From the NCBI GenBank assembly GCA_016715195.1, contig JADKBB010000026.1, positions 1 through 51,767 on the forward strand: a DNA stretch of 51,767 nt. Direction: 5' to 3'. The notes under the pieces are model-generated. The model saw nothing but the letters and a program-made list of their open reading frames with translations, was not told where the DNA came from and did no database searches. Below are positions 7,873 to 17,609 of this stretch, piece after piece; position 1 is the stretch's first letter, and every line of letters begins with the position of its first letter. This DNA is from Candidatus Villigracilis proximus. Lineage in GTDB: Bacteria > Chloroflexota > Anaerolineae > Anaerolineales > Villigracilaceae. Position numbers and translations under genes: made by a program.

Positions 7873-9039
7873 TTATGTTTCTTTTGGCAGGCATAAAGCA
7901 ATAAAAAAATCGCTATTCTTTGGAAGTAGTTGACGATATACAGTCAGCGTATTTTTATGAACATGTTGATTGCTAAAGCGTTCTACAATTAACTGGCGGC
8001 CCGCCCGCCCCATTTGGCTGCGCAATGATTCATTCCCCAATAAAGTTAGCAATGCAGCTGCCAATGCCTGCGAATCCCTAGGCGGCACAATCAAACCATT
8101 GACTCCATCCTGCACTACATCCCGACAGCCGGGAACATCTGTGGTTACGATGGGACGTCCACATGCGGCGGCTTCAAGAAGTACGGTGGGGATTCCTTCG
8201 CCGAAACTGGGTAAGGTGACTACATGACAGGCGGCGAAGGCGGCTCGCATATCTGCCTGCCAGCCCCACCATTCTACAAGTCCTTCATCGACCCATTGAT
8301 TTAATATTTTTACATCAATACTAGCAGGGTTGCCCGGATCTGGCTCACCCGCCAAAACAATACGCACATCCATTTTCTGGCGTAACAAACGGGCGGAATC
8401 CACCAAAGTCCCGACGCCTTTATCCCACAACATGCGTGTTGCCATTAACACAACAGGTCTTGCATCTGCGCTTTGCGGTTCGGGTAATGGTTGGTAGTAC
8501 TCTGTGTCAGCGCCGACACCTTCGATCAAATGTGTGTTCTTAAATGCAACCAATTTTTCACTTACAAAATATTGCCGATCTGCTTCATTCTCAAAAAGGG
8601 TAGAACCTGAACGCAGGACAAACCGATATAGACTCTTAACCAATGGACGCAGCCACAAGGTACGCGTATCATTTCCCAGAAAAACATACCCCCGGCCAGT
8701 GATCGATCGGACAACGGCTGGAACGCGCGTTAAAATCGCCACGAGTGAACCGTAAAGCACGGGTTTGATGGTATGCAGGTGAATCAAATCGGGTTTCTCC
8801 TGACGGACAATATGCAAAAGGTTCCAAAGTGTCTTTACTTCCCCAAGTGGATTAATGCTCTGGCGTCCTACGTTCCAGGCCTGCCAGCGAAAACCTTCTG
8901 CTTCAAGTTCGTGGACAAAAGGCCCGGGAGGAGAGATCAGGATAACATCCATGCCTTGATCGCGTAAAAACCGCGCCAACGAAAGACGAAAGCGAAAGAG
9001 GTACCAATCTGTATTGGCAATTAAAAGTATTTTAGCCAT
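7873..9039 (-). CDS. Family 4 glycosyltransferase
   Basis: A 388-residue GT-B transferase with a retaining mechanism by family. The N-terminal half has KILLIANTDWYLFRFRLSLA, a LIHLHTIKP strand-turn and the SITGRGYVFLG segment. The C-terminal half has VVLMATRMLWDKGVGTLVD and the donor-binding loop FGEGIPTVLLEAAACGRPIV followed by TTDVPGCRD. These match the PglA/EpsD-like group of GT4 enzymes that add amino sugars or hexoses to lipid-linked glycans. Its ATG lies 29 bp after the wecB stop, so they form an operon. A UDP-ManNAc or UDP-GlcNAc-derived donor is plausible from that pairing, but the acceptor is unknown. Confidence 0.88.
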   Translation of the reverse strand: MAKILLIANTDWYLFRFRLSLARFLRDQGMDVILISPPGPFVHELEAEGFRWQAWNVGRQSINPLGEVKTLWNLLHIVRQEKPDLIHLHTIKPVLYGSLVAILTRVPAVVRSITGRGYVFLGNDTRTLWLRPLVKSLYRFVLRSGSTLFENEADRQYFVSEKLVAFKNTHLIEGVGADTEYYQPLPEPQSADARPVVLMATRMLWDKGVGTLVDSARLLRQKMDVRIVLAGEPDPGNPASIDVKILNQWVDEGLVEWWGWQADMRAAFAACHVVTLPSFGEGIPTVLLEAAACGRPIVTTDVPGCRDVVQDGVNGLIVPPRDSQALAAALLTLLGNESLRSQMGRAGRQLIVERFSNQHVHKNTLTVYRQLLPKNSDFFIALCLPKET

Positions 9040-9068
9040 TCCTAAGTACCTAAATAACGGAAGACCGG

Positions 9069-10202
9069 TTACCCCATTTCGTCCAAAGCCAGCACGATCC
9101 TCTCAGAAGCGTGACCATCTCCGTATGGATTTACAGCACGCGCCATTTTTTGATGCTCGCCAAAATCATTCAATAATAAACTTGCTGTGGAAATGATTTT
9201 TTGCCTGTCTGTCCCCACCAAGCGCACAGTTCCGGCATCCACACCTTCAGGGCGTTCAGTTACATCCCGAAGAACCAACACTGGAACCCCCAAACCAGGC
9301 GCTTCTTCCTGCAATCCTCCGGAATCGGTCAACACCAAAGCGGAACGTTTCAGGATATGTACCAGGGGTAGATAATCCAGCGGAGGCAGCAGAATCACAT
9401 TGGGTATATTGCCGAGCAAACGATGTGCCGGTTCACTTACATTAGGATTCATGTGTACGGGATAAATAAAGTACACATCATCTTTATATATCTCAGCCAA
9501 TTCCTGAATGGCAGAGAAAACTTCATTAAGCGGCTCGCCAAAGTTCTCACGGCGATGGGCGGTAATTAATACAATCCTTCTTTTTCCATCCAGCACATTT
9601 TTGGGAAGCCCAATTTTTTCAAGTTCACTGTCTAGATAAGGCTGTTTCGCAACCCATTGCAAAGCATCAATAACAGGATTCCCCGTAACAAGAATGTTGG
9701 ATGCTGGAACATTCTCAAGTAAAAGGTTTTTCTTTGACCACTCTGTCGGTGCAAAATGCAAGTCAGCAACTACACCGGCAACTTTACGATTAATTTCCTC
9801 TGGAAACGGCTGCCACTTATCCCCGGTACGCAGCCCAGCTTCCACATGGCCAAAACGGCTGCGATTATAGAAGGCGAGCAAAGCGGCGACCATTACAGTT
9901 GTCGTATCCCCTTGCGCCAACACCCAATCTGGACGAAAATCCCGCACGACTACATCAAGGCGTGAGAAGATGGCAGATGTAAGATCAGCCAAAGATTGAT
10001 TGGGTTTCATAATATTGAGATCTATATCAGGTTGAATATTAAATAACTGCAAAACCTGATCCAGCATCTCGCGGTGCTGGGCTGTTACGCAGACCTGCAC
10101 ATCGAAACGCTCAGGGCGGGATTTTAATTGGCGAATAACTGGAGCCATTTTGATGGCTTCCGGACGGGTGCCGAAAATTGTAAGTACTTTGAGAAGCGCC
10201 AT
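9069..10202 (-). CDS. wecB: UDP-N-acetylglucosamine 2-epimerase (non-hydrolysing)
   Basis: A 377-residue enzyme, standard length, that interconverts UDP-GlcNAc and UDP-ManNAc for surface glycans. Signatures: TIFGTRPEAIKMAPVI at the start, QGDTTTVMVAALLAFY, EAGLRTGDKWQPFPEE, ITAHRRENFGEP, the TDSGGLQEEAPGLGVPVLV segment and RDVTERPEGVDAGT. All catalytic and UDP-contacting stretches typical of WecB are present. It lies upstream of the GT4 gene in one transcription unit and 76 bp downstream of the GH26-like surface gene, with only a weak stem between them. Together with GT4 it forms a two-gene glycan module separate from the large polysaccharide locus at the right end. Confidence 0.95.
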   Translation of the reverse strand: MALLKVLTIFGTRPEAIKMAPVIRQLKSRPERFDVQVCVTAQHREMLDQVLQLFNIQPDIDLNIMKPNQSLADLTSAIFSRLDVVVRDFRPDWVLAQGDTTTVMVAALLAFYNRSRFGHVEAGLRTGDKWQPFPEEINRKVAGVVADLHFAPTEWSKKNLLLENVPASNILVTGNPVIDALQWVAKQPYLDSELEKIGLPKNVLDGKRRIVLITAHRRENFGEPLNEVFSAIQELAEIYKDDVYFIYPVHMNPNVSEPAHRLLGNIPNVILLPPLDYLPLVHILKRSALVLTDSGGLQEEAPGLGVPVLVLRDVTERPEGVDAGTVRLVGTDRQKIISTASLLLNDFGEHQKMARAVNPYGDGHASERIVLALDEMG

Positions 10203-10278
10203 AATATTTACAGCCTATCGAACAGGCTATCATTCCTTTTAGTAAATCTTATATTCCACGATTTCATTAGCGACAAAC

Positions 10279-11955
10279 CTATGGAAGATTAAATGTGCGT
10301 ACAATGAAAATGGACATCTGGCCGCGAGTAACAGAACTATCAGGGCAATAACTACCTGAGCCGCAGCCTCCAGTAATCCCTTCCACGGCTAATTGTTTAA
10401 TCCACGCGGCTGCCCAATAATCCACAGGCACATCGTTAAAGCCTGTATCCGTTCCCACCGGGGGCGGAGTATAAGCGCTGCCATATTTCCCTTTCAAAAG
10501 AAAAATCGCCATTTGAGCGCGAGTCGTGGAAACATCCGGACAATAATTACCGCCGCCACAACCGCCAGTGACGCCATCAGCTTTAAGAGCCTCGATCCAA
10601 TGCTGGGCCCAATGGCCGGCTGTATCGCCAAACGTGATCGACCCCACAGGAGGATTAAAAGAAGCTCCATGCATGCCACGCCCAAGAAAGACCGCCATCT
10701 GCGCACGAGTCACATCATCATCCGGACAATAATAGCGATATGTAAAATCAGTGACATCACTAAAATCCACTACAGATGAGCCACAACCGCCAGTCACATT
10801 AGCATCCACGAGGCGCTCCACCCAGGATTGATAGTATGGAGTGGTGCTCTTTCCCGCAAAAGCAGAAGCGGGCCAAACATCTTCAAAAGTCGCATCTGGA
10901 CGGGCAAAAGCAATATTCATCATATCCGTGCTATCAGGCGCCCAGTATCCATAAGGAGATTGTGTCACCTGAGTCTTAAAAGCATCCTTGCCTTCCGAAG
11001 AGGACGAATCCAACGAGTAATCTACCGGGTTACAATTAATAATTTCTCCAATGTTGCCCATATCTTCAGCTCGATTGAAATAAAGAATTGCACGTACACC
11101 AGGATAAGCGCCGATCTTTGAAAGAGTATCCGTCATCCAGAAAGCGCGGTCAAGGCCATCAGCCACTGATCCAATTTCAGCAATGAAGATGGGCTTGGTC
11201 GGCGCCATGGCTGCCATACGATCAAGATATGGCTTATAGATCTGTTCATATGATTCTGATGCAGTATAGCTCCAACATGTACCAAAATTAAAGGAACTGA
11301 ATCCAACTACATCAACAGCTGAGTCGCCGGGATAAAAATTTTCAAAGATATTTTCGGGTTTCCCGGGGTTGCTCCATCCATTCGGAGCAAAGACCCAACT
11401 GACAGCAGAGGCAGGAACGCCTTCTTCTTTAAATATCTGCTGAATACGTAAATAAGCTCGAATGTAATTGGCTGGATCATCTTTGTAGGTTACCCAATCT
11501 CCATTCATTTCTTGCATTGGTGCGATAAACGCACGCTTATCGCCATTGTAACTACTCCAACCTCTAAAGGTGTTAGCCCAATTGCGAATATTTGCATCGA
11601 TCATGCCGTCTGCAATTTGTTTGGCTGTCCACGGCTGGCTAACAGTGCCAGCCCCGAGGTTAACAAAAGGTACATAACCATTATCCCAGGCAGAATTTAA
11701 TTCATTGGTAATCAGCCACCACGGTGATTCAATATCCAAAAAGGTTCCAGCAATGGAAACCACATGCGGACCTGTATTATTTCGAAGAAAATTGTCCAAC
11801 GTATTAATTTCACCCACTGTTTGATAAAGTTCAGCAGAGGGGTAAATCCCCACTAATACAGGTAAAGAACCTTCTCCCTGTGCTGTAGCATTCGGAAAAA
11901 GAGAGAAGAGAAGCGCGGCAAGCATAAAAAACATTGAGAAATTTTTTTTGAGCAT
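10279..11955 (-). CDS. Secreted GH26-like glycosidase with three C-terminal SLH repeats
   Basis: A 558-residue exported protein with a signal peptide of about 25 residues (MFFMLAALLFSLFPNATA). Residues 30-330 look like a GH26 (beta-mannanase-type) TIM barrel. The probable acid/base Glu149 lies in APMQEMNGDW, WVFAPNGW follows, and the probable nucleophile Glu260 lies in FIAEIGS. Substrate cannot be fixed from this; beta-mannan is the family default. From about residue 375 come three SLH-type repeats, each with a conserved GC and YCP cysteine pair and the VTRAQMAxFL helix, for cell-surface attachment. It is followed by the wecB-GT4 pair on the same strand. The intact frame contrasts with several broken SLH genes to the right. 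Confidence 0.85.
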   Translation of the reverse strand: MLKKNFSMFFMLAALLFSLFPNATAQGEGSLPVLVGIYPSAELYQTVGEINTLDNFLRNNTGPHVVSIAGTFLDIESPWWLITNELNSAWDNGYVPFVNLGAGTVSQPWTAKQIADGMIDANIRNWANTFRGWSSYNGDKRAFIAPMQEMNGDWVTYKDDPANYIRAYLRIQQIFKEEGVPASAVSWVFAPNGWSNPGKPENIFENFYPGDSAVDVVGFSSFNFGTCWSYTASESYEQIYKPYLDRMAAMAPTKPIFIAEIGSVADGLDRAFWMTDTLSKIGAYPGVRAILYFNRAEDMGNIGEIINCNPVDYSLDSSSSEGKDAFKTQVTQSPYGYWAPDSTDMMNIAFARPDATFEDVWPASAFAGKSTTPYYQSWVERLVDANVTGGCGSSVVDFSDVTDFTYRYYCPDDDVTRAQMAVFLGRGMHGASFNPPVGSITFGDTAGHWAQHWIEALKADGVTGGCGGGNYCPDVSTTRAQMAIFLLKGKYGSAYTPPPVGTDTGFNDVPVDYWAAAWIKQLAVEGITGGCGSGSYCPDSSVTRGQMSIFIVRTFNLP

Positions 11956-12110
11956 AACAGTCTCCCATATTTTGAGATATTATCAGCACACGCCGACAAG
12001 TTGGATTTTAATCAAAAAACACACATATCCATTGCATATAAAAAAGCAAGAACTGTCTCAAACATAAATTTACAGCTTGAAACAATTCCTGCTTATTTAC
12101 AAATCCACGA

Positions 12111-14336
12111 TTACGGCAAATTAAATACTTTTACCAAAAACACTGCCATTTCAGCACGCGTAACAGGACCGTCTGGGCAATAGTTATTACTGCCACAACC
12201 ACCGGTTATACCTTCGTTTGACAATTGTTCGATCCAACTGGCTGCCCAATAAGAGCTGGTCACATCATTGAACACTCGACCAGTAGCGGCTGGCGGAGTA
12301 TAAGACGAACCATGCGCGGCTTTCAACAAAAAGATGGCCATTTGTGCGCGCGATACATTGTAGTCTGGGCAGTAATTGCCACCACCGCAACCGCTGGTAA
12401 TTCCATCAGAGGCAAGAGCTTGTATCCAATTCTTGGCCCAGTGACTTCCCGTATCAGCAAAAGTGGCCGGCACATTAGGCGGGACAAAACCGGAACCCCA
12501 CTTACCTTTCTCAAGAAAAACTGACATTTGAGCGCGGGTCACTGCAGTATCCGGACAATATTGTCGTGGGGAACTCGTACAACCACTCGTGATACCCGCA
12601 TTGTAGATACGTTCGATCCAGGACCATGCCCAATAACTGGTGGGGACATCCACAAAGGTGGTGGATGGAGTATTTGTATAAGTGCAAGTTACCGTTTGCC
12701 CACTATCAAGATCAATGGTGGCAATCTGTCCGGCAACAGTCGTGCCACTATCAGAATCAACACAAGCGACGTTGGTAAACACCCAACCGCTGGGCAGAAT
12801 GGATTGTGTCACTGTATAAGAGCCGGGGCTAATATTACTAAACGTTGTACTCCCAGCCCCATAAAGAATATTTACAGGGAAGGCGGAATACCCTGGAATG
12901 GAACTGGTAAAGTTAAATGTATCGTTGCCGTTGGTTCCGACAACTGCGATAACGATCGTACCGGGTTGAACTTCATACGCGCCAATATCACATTGACCGC
13001 CAGTTGGCTGCGGACGGGCAATGCCGCGTTGATCTGTGGTGACTTGCCCGCAGGTATTGGTGTTATATGGGATTCGGTCACGCGCCGGGCTTGTATTAAG
13101 TAAAGCATGTGTTTTTGTAACGCCGCTATTATCTACCAGCGCCCCCAATTGAGGATCCTGTCCGATAATATTGTGCGCAATTGTCCCGCTCACAGTACAA
13201 CCGGTGGTAACTTGAATCAGGTTGTAATCCTGAGACAATAGAATACCGCCGCAATCAGGAGCATTGGCGCTACGATCAATATTGCCGCTAATGATGCTAT
13301 TTTTAACATATGAGTTGCCAGAGGAAGATGTTAACAATCCCCCGCCATTCCCTATTGCATTCGTGTCATTATCAGCAATATTAGCAGTGATCGTGACAAA
13401 GTTTAAGCTGGCTTCGCCTGTATTATATATGGCTCCGCCTTCATTATTTGCCGTGTTGGCAGAAAAAGTACTATTAACGATGGAAAGGGTATTAGGGCCA
13501 AGGTTGCTAATGGCACCACCAGAAGAGGAAGCGGCGTTTCCAGAAAAAACTGATCCAACCACAGCCAGAGTACCTTTCCAGCTATCGACTGCTGCGCCAT
13601 AATTACTTAGGTTGCCAATAAAAACACTATTTGTAATGTTGAGGGTGCTATAGTTTTCAATTGCGCCGCCATAAGAGGTCGCGGTATTAAACGAAAGAGT
13701 TCCATTGGTTACATTGGTAATGCCGCTATTGAACAAAGCACCGCCAAATTGATTGGCTTTACTGGACGATATACCGCTGTAATCAAAATTGAGCTTCCCG
13801 CCATTATTGTATAAGATACCGCCGCTGCCATTTGGATGCACGCCGTCTGAACACCCCGATTGCAAAGACATTTTATTTAATGTCAGATTGGCCGTGCTGG
13901 TCAGATAAAAGATACGAAACTCAGTCGCAGAAGCAGAACCATTGATCAGACAGGAAAGCCCCGGGTCACGGCGTACAATCGAATTGTTTGCATTAATTGT
14001 CATTTTGCTGGTAATGGCAGGCAAACCATTTTGTCCATTTGTAGAATCTACAAAATCAGTAATGGTATAGGTGACACTGGCCGGGAGATTGATCGTATCA
14101 TCGCCGCTGCCTGCCACACACTCATTCACAGCGGCATCTGTATTGGCCGCCATGATCGCTTCACGTAACGAACAATGCCCATCTGCGCCATTGACCACCA
14201 CCACCCCTGCGGCAACGGTGATCGATGCTGCATGGGCAGTTTGAACGGGAATAAAAGCAAACAGAAAAGCGAAAAGCAATGCAAAATGTATCGCTTTGTC
14301 GTACCCTATTTTTTTTATAGATTTGAAGTTAATCAT
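12111..14336 (-). CDS. Secreted CSLREA-type parallel beta-helix protein with SLH repeats
   Basis: A 741-residue surface protein. The start is the ATG at 14334-14336, with GGAG upstream; starts further upstream have no ribosome site. A signal peptide precedes the CSLREA motif (GHCSLREAIMAANTD). Then comes a right-handed beta-helix of about 350 residues with repeating GGAxxN turns (GGALFNSG, GGAIENYS, GGAISNLG, GGAIYNTG). Next are a choice-of-anchor-type tail (GIARPQPTGGQCDIGAYE), a prealbumin-like beta-sandwich with paired cysteines, and three cysteine-bearing SLH repeats ending in VFNLP. Such proteins are usually adhesins or polysaccharide-binding proteins; no catalytic site was seen. The 155-bp gap to the GH26-like gene is AT-rich with nothing recognised. 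Confidence 0.85.
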   Translation of the reverse strand: MINFKSIKKIGYDKAIHFALLFAFLFAFIPVQTAHAASITVAAGVVVVNGADGHCSLREAIMAANTDAAVNECVAGSGDDTINLPASVTYTITDFVDSTNGQNGLPAITSKMTINANNSIVRRDPGLSCLINGSASATEFRIFYLTSTANLTLNKMSLQSGCSDGVHPNGSGGILYNNGGKLNFDYSGISSSKANQFGGALFNSGITNVTNGTLSFNTATSYGGAIENYSTLNITNSVFIGNLSNYGAAVDSWKGTLAVVGSVFSGNAASSSGGAISNLGPNTLSIVNSTFSANTANNEGGAIYNTGEASLNFVTITANIADNDTNAIGNGGGLLTSSSGNSYVKNSIISGNIDRSANAPDCGGILLSQDYNLIQVTTGCTVSGTIAHNIIGQDPQLGALVDNSGVTKTHALLNTSPARDRIPYNTNTCGQVTTDQRGIARPQPTGGQCDIGAYEVQPGTIVIAVVGTNGNDTFNFTSSIPGYSAFPVNILYGAGSTTFSNISPGSYTVTQSILPSGWVFTNVACVDSDSGTTVAGQIATIDLDSGQTVTCTYTNTPSTTFVDVPTSYWAWSWIERIYNAGITSGCTSSPRQYCPDTAVTRAQMSVFLEKGKWGSGFVPPNVPATFADTGSHWAKNWIQALASDGITSGCGGGNYCPDYNVSRAQMAIFLLKAAHGSSYTPPAATGRVFNDVTSSYWAASWIEQLSNEGITGGCGSNNYCPDGPVTRAEMAVFLVKVFNLP

Positions 14337-14930
14337 TATTTCTCCTTCATGTTTTTTCAATATTGAATTTGCCATTTTTACCCTAAAGGTGATCTGGAAG
14401 AACTTGGTAAACCGGCTAGCAAGATAACCTGCCATATTGCAAATATACAATCAATATTCCAAATTTTCCGATGCTGATTGATTCCATATAGGCACAGGTT
14501 TAATCAGTAAAACAGCATCTTAAAATAACTGTCGGCATTGTATCACGTAATCAAGAGGAGGTTGTATAGACCAATGCGGAGATAAAATATCATTCCATAA
14601 CCGTTAACTTTAGGAAAATTTTATTAATACTCCGATAATGACATAATCAAATCCCCAAGGCTGTAATTGATGCCTATGGAACAAATAGCTATCTGTTATA
14701 ACAACTGCCTTTTTCAAACATACGTTCGCTCGCCTATCACTGCAATTGGCTATATAATATTTCTTAAATAAAACCAGCACATGAGTACCGAAGTAAGCAG
14801 CAGGAGTTATTAAAAAGCTTCTGATTTCTGAAAGCCAACTGGTTTGCTGCTTATATTAATATTTAATAGCCGCCCCAAATTACCCAAACGATAAATCCAT
14901 CATCAAAAATCTGCATACAAGGTTTATCCA
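14337..14930. other. 594-bp divergent intergenic region
   Basis: An AT-rich gap between the minus-strand beta-helix gene and the plus-strand sensor kinase gene. It must hold both promoters. I see TATAAT-like strings near 14752-14758 but no convincing -35 partner, no open frame with a ribosome site, and no clear inverted repeat. Confidence 0.5.
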
Positions 14931-17012
14931 ATGAACATAAACACCGTTATTATCAACTATTTTATAAGCAACGGCCTTTGTACTGTGTTCGTGGTTTTAT
15001 TCTGGCATCAGAACCGATCACGCTTTGCCGGTTTTGACTTTTGGCTGGCTGGTTTCACAATGCAAATTACGGGGATCGCACTGCTCGTTTTTCGCAGCAT
15101 TGCGCCAGACTTGATACCGAATGAATTCTTTAGATCCGGCAGTTTTAATGCGCTGATTATCATCCTGCATCAGATGCTGTTCACCGCTGGTGCCTTCGGT
15201 TTGTTCCTAATGGTCAACCGACGTCTGGTGAGCGACCTGGAACATGATGTAATGGGGCGTAAGCAAGTGGAATCAGAACTGAGGTTAAGCGAGGAAAAAT
15301 TTTTGAAAGCCTTCCATGCCAGCCCGGATGCCATCCTTATCAGCCGAGTTCAGGATGGAAAGCTGGTGGAAGTTAACGAAGGATTTTGCCGTCTCACAGG
15401 ATATTCACAGCACGAGGCGCTATCCAGTTCCTCGATCCGTTTAGATATCTGGGAAAAACCGCAAGACCGTGAAGCTGCGCTTTCTGCTTTGCAAAAGAGT
15501 CAAAGCGTCCGTAATCTTGAATATAATTTCCGCACCAAATATGGGAGCATATTAAATTGCATCTATTCAGGAGAGCTCATTGAATTGGGCGGCGAAACAC
15601 ATGTTTTATCGGTGATACGAGACATCACGGAGCGCCTGCAAAAGGAGACTTCTCTACATCAAGTTCAGTCACAAGTTATTGAGCAGCAACGTGCGCTGGC
15701 AACTTTTGAAGAGCGGGAGCGGACGGCGCGCGATCTGCATGATGGGATCGGGCAAACCCTTGGCTATGTTAATTTTCAGACGCAGGCGGTGCATGATCTG
15801 CTAGTACGGAATGAAAAAGAATCGGCGATTCAACTACTTGAACGGTTGGTGGAAGTAGTGCAGGAAGCGCACGAAGATGTGCGCGGACATATTCTTGGAT
15901 TAAAAAGTAGTAATACAGTCTCTACGCATCAGGACTTCCTGACCGCACTCATGCAATATTGTGAACACCTGCGCCAGACCTATGAATTTCAAGTGAAATT
16001 ACTCCTGCCTGAAAACCTGCCTTTGATATTGGCAACTACTGCCGTAGAAACTCAATTGATCTATATCATCCGTGAAGCCTTGAGCAATGCACAGCGGCAT
16101 TCTGGCGTTTCACAAGCCAGCGTAATGATCTCACTGGACGAAATCAACATCCACTTTAGTGTAAAGGATATGGGAAACGGTATCAGCCAAAATTATACAG
16201 GTCCGGAGCGCCGCAAGGTGGCTCATTTCGGCCTTGAGATGATGAGGGAACGTGCTGACCAAGTGGGAGGGCTGCTACAAATTGAAACTACCCCAGGAAC
16301 CGGGATGCAGGTTTCGGGTTGGCTGCCGCGCAAACTATCCACAGAGGATCTACCGTCGGCGCGCATCCTGCTCGTGGATGATCATCCACTTTTTTTGGAT
16401 GGTTTGCGCAATCTGTTGACGGTTCGCGGAATGCAGGTAATTGGCACGGCCAGCGACGGTTTTGAGGCGCTGGAAGCGGCACGCAAAATGCAGCCTGACA
16501 TTATTGCCATGGATATTCAAATGCCGCGCTGTAACGGGTTGGAAGCAACCCGTCTCATCAAAGCTGAAATGCCGAATATAAAAATCGTGATGCTGACCAC
16601 TTCAGCAGATGAAGAAAATCTTTTTGAAGCTTTGCAAAACGGCGCTTCAGGTTACTTGCTCAAGGCCACAGGCATAGATGAATTTCTGGAACTGCTAAGC
16701 GGGTTGACCCGCGGAGAAAGTATTTTCTCTCCCGGGCTGGCAAACAAAACCCTCGAAGTGTTCACCCGCCAAAGAGTCGGCAAACCAATGGCCGATCTAA
16801 AAGAACCAGCAATTTCCGGAACAGAATTGACCGAAAGGCAGTTGGAGGTTTTGCGGCTGGCATCGCAAGGGTTGATGTACAAAGAAATTGGATCACGCCT
16901 GTTTTTGACTGAGCGCACGGTTAAGTATCACATCGGTGAGATTCTTGGACGCCTGCATTTGAAAACCCGCCGCGAAGCCATTGACTATGCCAAGGACAAG
17001 GGATTGGTTTAA
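14931..17012 (+). CDS. One-chain two-component system: PAS sensor kinase fused to NarL-type response regulator
   Basis: A 693-residue protein carrying a whole phosphorelay. Residues 1-97 hold about three membrane helices. Residues 118-240 are a PAS domain (SPDAILISR, VNEGFCRLTGYS). Residues 258-330 are a HisKA_3 dimerisation region with the phospho-accepting His270 in ARDLHDGIGQ. Residues 370-468 are the ATPase (REALSNAQRH N-box, then a GNG and a GTG loop). Residues 475-590 are a receiver (VDDHPLFLDGL; phospho-acceptor Asp528 in AMDIQMP; Lys in YLLKA). Residues 630-693 are a LuxR-type helix-turn-helix (LTERQLEVLRLASQGLMYKEI). Normally sensor and regulator are separate proteins, so this fusion would be a membrane-tethered transcription factor unless cleaved. 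It sits ahead of a receiver-like gene, a lipoprotein and a sugar importer. Confidence 0.93.
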   Translation: MNINTVIINYFISNGLCTVFVVLFWHQNRSRFAGFDFWLAGFTMQITGIALLVFRSIAPDLIPNEFFRSGSFNALIIILHQMLFTAGAFGLFLMVNRRLVSDLEHDVMGRKQVESELRLSEEKFLKAFHASPDAILISRVQDGKLVEVNEGFCRLTGYSQHEALSSSSIRLDIWEKPQDREAALSALQKSQSVRNLEYNFRTKYGSILNCIYSGELIELGGETHVLSVIRDITERLQKETSLHQVQSQVIEQQRALATFEERERTARDLHDGIGQTLGYVNFQTQAVHDLLVRNEKESAIQLLERLVEVVQEAHEDVRGHILGLKSSNTVSTHQDFLTALMQYCEHLRQTYEFQVKLLLPENLPLILATTAVETQLIYIIREALSNAQRHSGVSQASVMISLDEINIHFSVKDMGNGISQNYTGPERRKVAHFGLEMMRERADQVGGLLQIETTPGTGMQVSGWLPRKLSTEDLPSARILLVDDHPLFLDGLRNLLTVRGMQVIGTASDGFEALEAARKMQPDIIAMDIQMPRCNGLEATRLIKAEMPNIKIVMLTTSADEENLFEALQNGASGYLLKATGIDEFLELLSGLTRGESIFSPGLANKTLEVFTRQRVGKPMADLKEPAISGTELTERQLEVLRLASQGLMYKEIGSRLFLTERTVKYHIGEILGRLHLKTRREAIDYAKDKGLV

Positions 17013-17015
17013 GAA

Positions 17016-17085
17016 AGACTGTCCCTAGACTGTACTCAGACTGTACCCCAACCACAATGACAATTTCCCGTCTCTACTCTAAAAT
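17016..17085 (+). promoter_or_regulatory. Promoter with three 11-bp direct repeats AGACTGTAC
   Basis: Three head-to-tail 11-bp units (17016-17026, 17027-17037, 17038-17048) with core AGACTGT(A/C)C end 8 bp before ATGACA (17057-17062). That is followed by a 17-bp spacer and TAAAAT (17080-17085). The pitch of one helical turn and the place just upstream of -35 are typical of an activator site. It lies right after the sensor-regulator stop codon. The same design recurs at 21654-21712. Confidence 0.6.
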
Positions 17086-17099
17086 AAATTAATATAAGT

Positions 17100-17175
17100 T
17101 AGGGCTTACGCAAGACGGAAATTTTCCTGCTTCTGCCGTCTGCCATCAGAAAACAATGCTTTTTGCGTAAGCTCT
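17100..17175. mobile_element. MITE-like element, about 76 bp, in the leader of the receiver-like gene
   Basis: The ends AGGGCTTACGCAA (from 17101) and TTGCGTAAGCTCT (to 17175) are inverted repeats of 13 bp with one mismatch. The element is flanked by the direct repeat ATAAGT (17094-17099 and 17176-17181), as expected of a target duplication. There is no coding capacity. A shorter inverted relative is at 19629-19673. Confidence 0.55.
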
Positions 17176-17207
17176 ATAAGTAAGCAGCCAGATTGGGAGT
17201 TTCCAAC

Positions 17208-17564
17208 ATGTCGGACACAAAACGTGTGATCATCTATGGGGATTCGATCTTCCTGAGTGGAATCGCGGAATCCCTGCGTGCTGATTCGGGATTGAAGATT
17301 GTGGAAATCCACCCTCAAGGCGGGAAAATAAATTTGGAAACATCTGAGCCAGATGTAGTAGTGGTGGATGCTTCACGAACGTCACAGGATCAACTTGCTG
17401 TGTTGATGGCGCTCTTTCGCTCCAAACCCGGCCTGCCATTTATCAGCCTTGATGCCGATGACAAGCAATTAACCGTGCTGTCATCCCTGCAATATCCCGC
17501 AGTCAGTCTGCCAGATCTGACACAGGTGATTAAGAGCTATTTTACAACTCTTCCGAATTTATAA
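17208..17564 (+). CDS. Lone receiver-like protein with altered acidic pocket
   Basis: A 118-residue protein shaped like the receiver domain of NarL-type regulators: RVIIYGDSIFLSGIAESL is a clear counterpart of the usual VDDHPLFLDGL helix start. The first acidic position is replaced (Y-G-D in place of the usual V-D-D), but a likely acceptor Asp is kept in VVVVDASR. There is no DNA-binding domain. The start is the ATG at 17208, 8 bp after GGGAG; the TTG at 17193 overlaps that site and is rejected. It could be a phosphate sink, adaptor or decoy for the fused kinase upstream. The leader carries a MITE-like hairpin element and a promoter with direct repeats. Confidence 0.7.
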   Translation: MSDTKRVIIYGDSIFLSGIAESLRADSGLKIVEIHPQGGKINLETSEPDVVVVDASRTSQDQLAVLMALFRSKPGLPFISLDADDKQLTVLSSLQYPAVSLPDLTQVIKSYFTTLPNL

Positions 17565-17609
17565 ACCCTGAAAAACATCCATATTTATTCTGATACGAGG
17601 TCTTCGTCA

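Noticed and set aside
12528..13103. 191-codon plus-strand open frame
   Set aside because: It is the antisense of the CSLREA beta-helix gene, whose minus-strand frame is intact and domain-rich.
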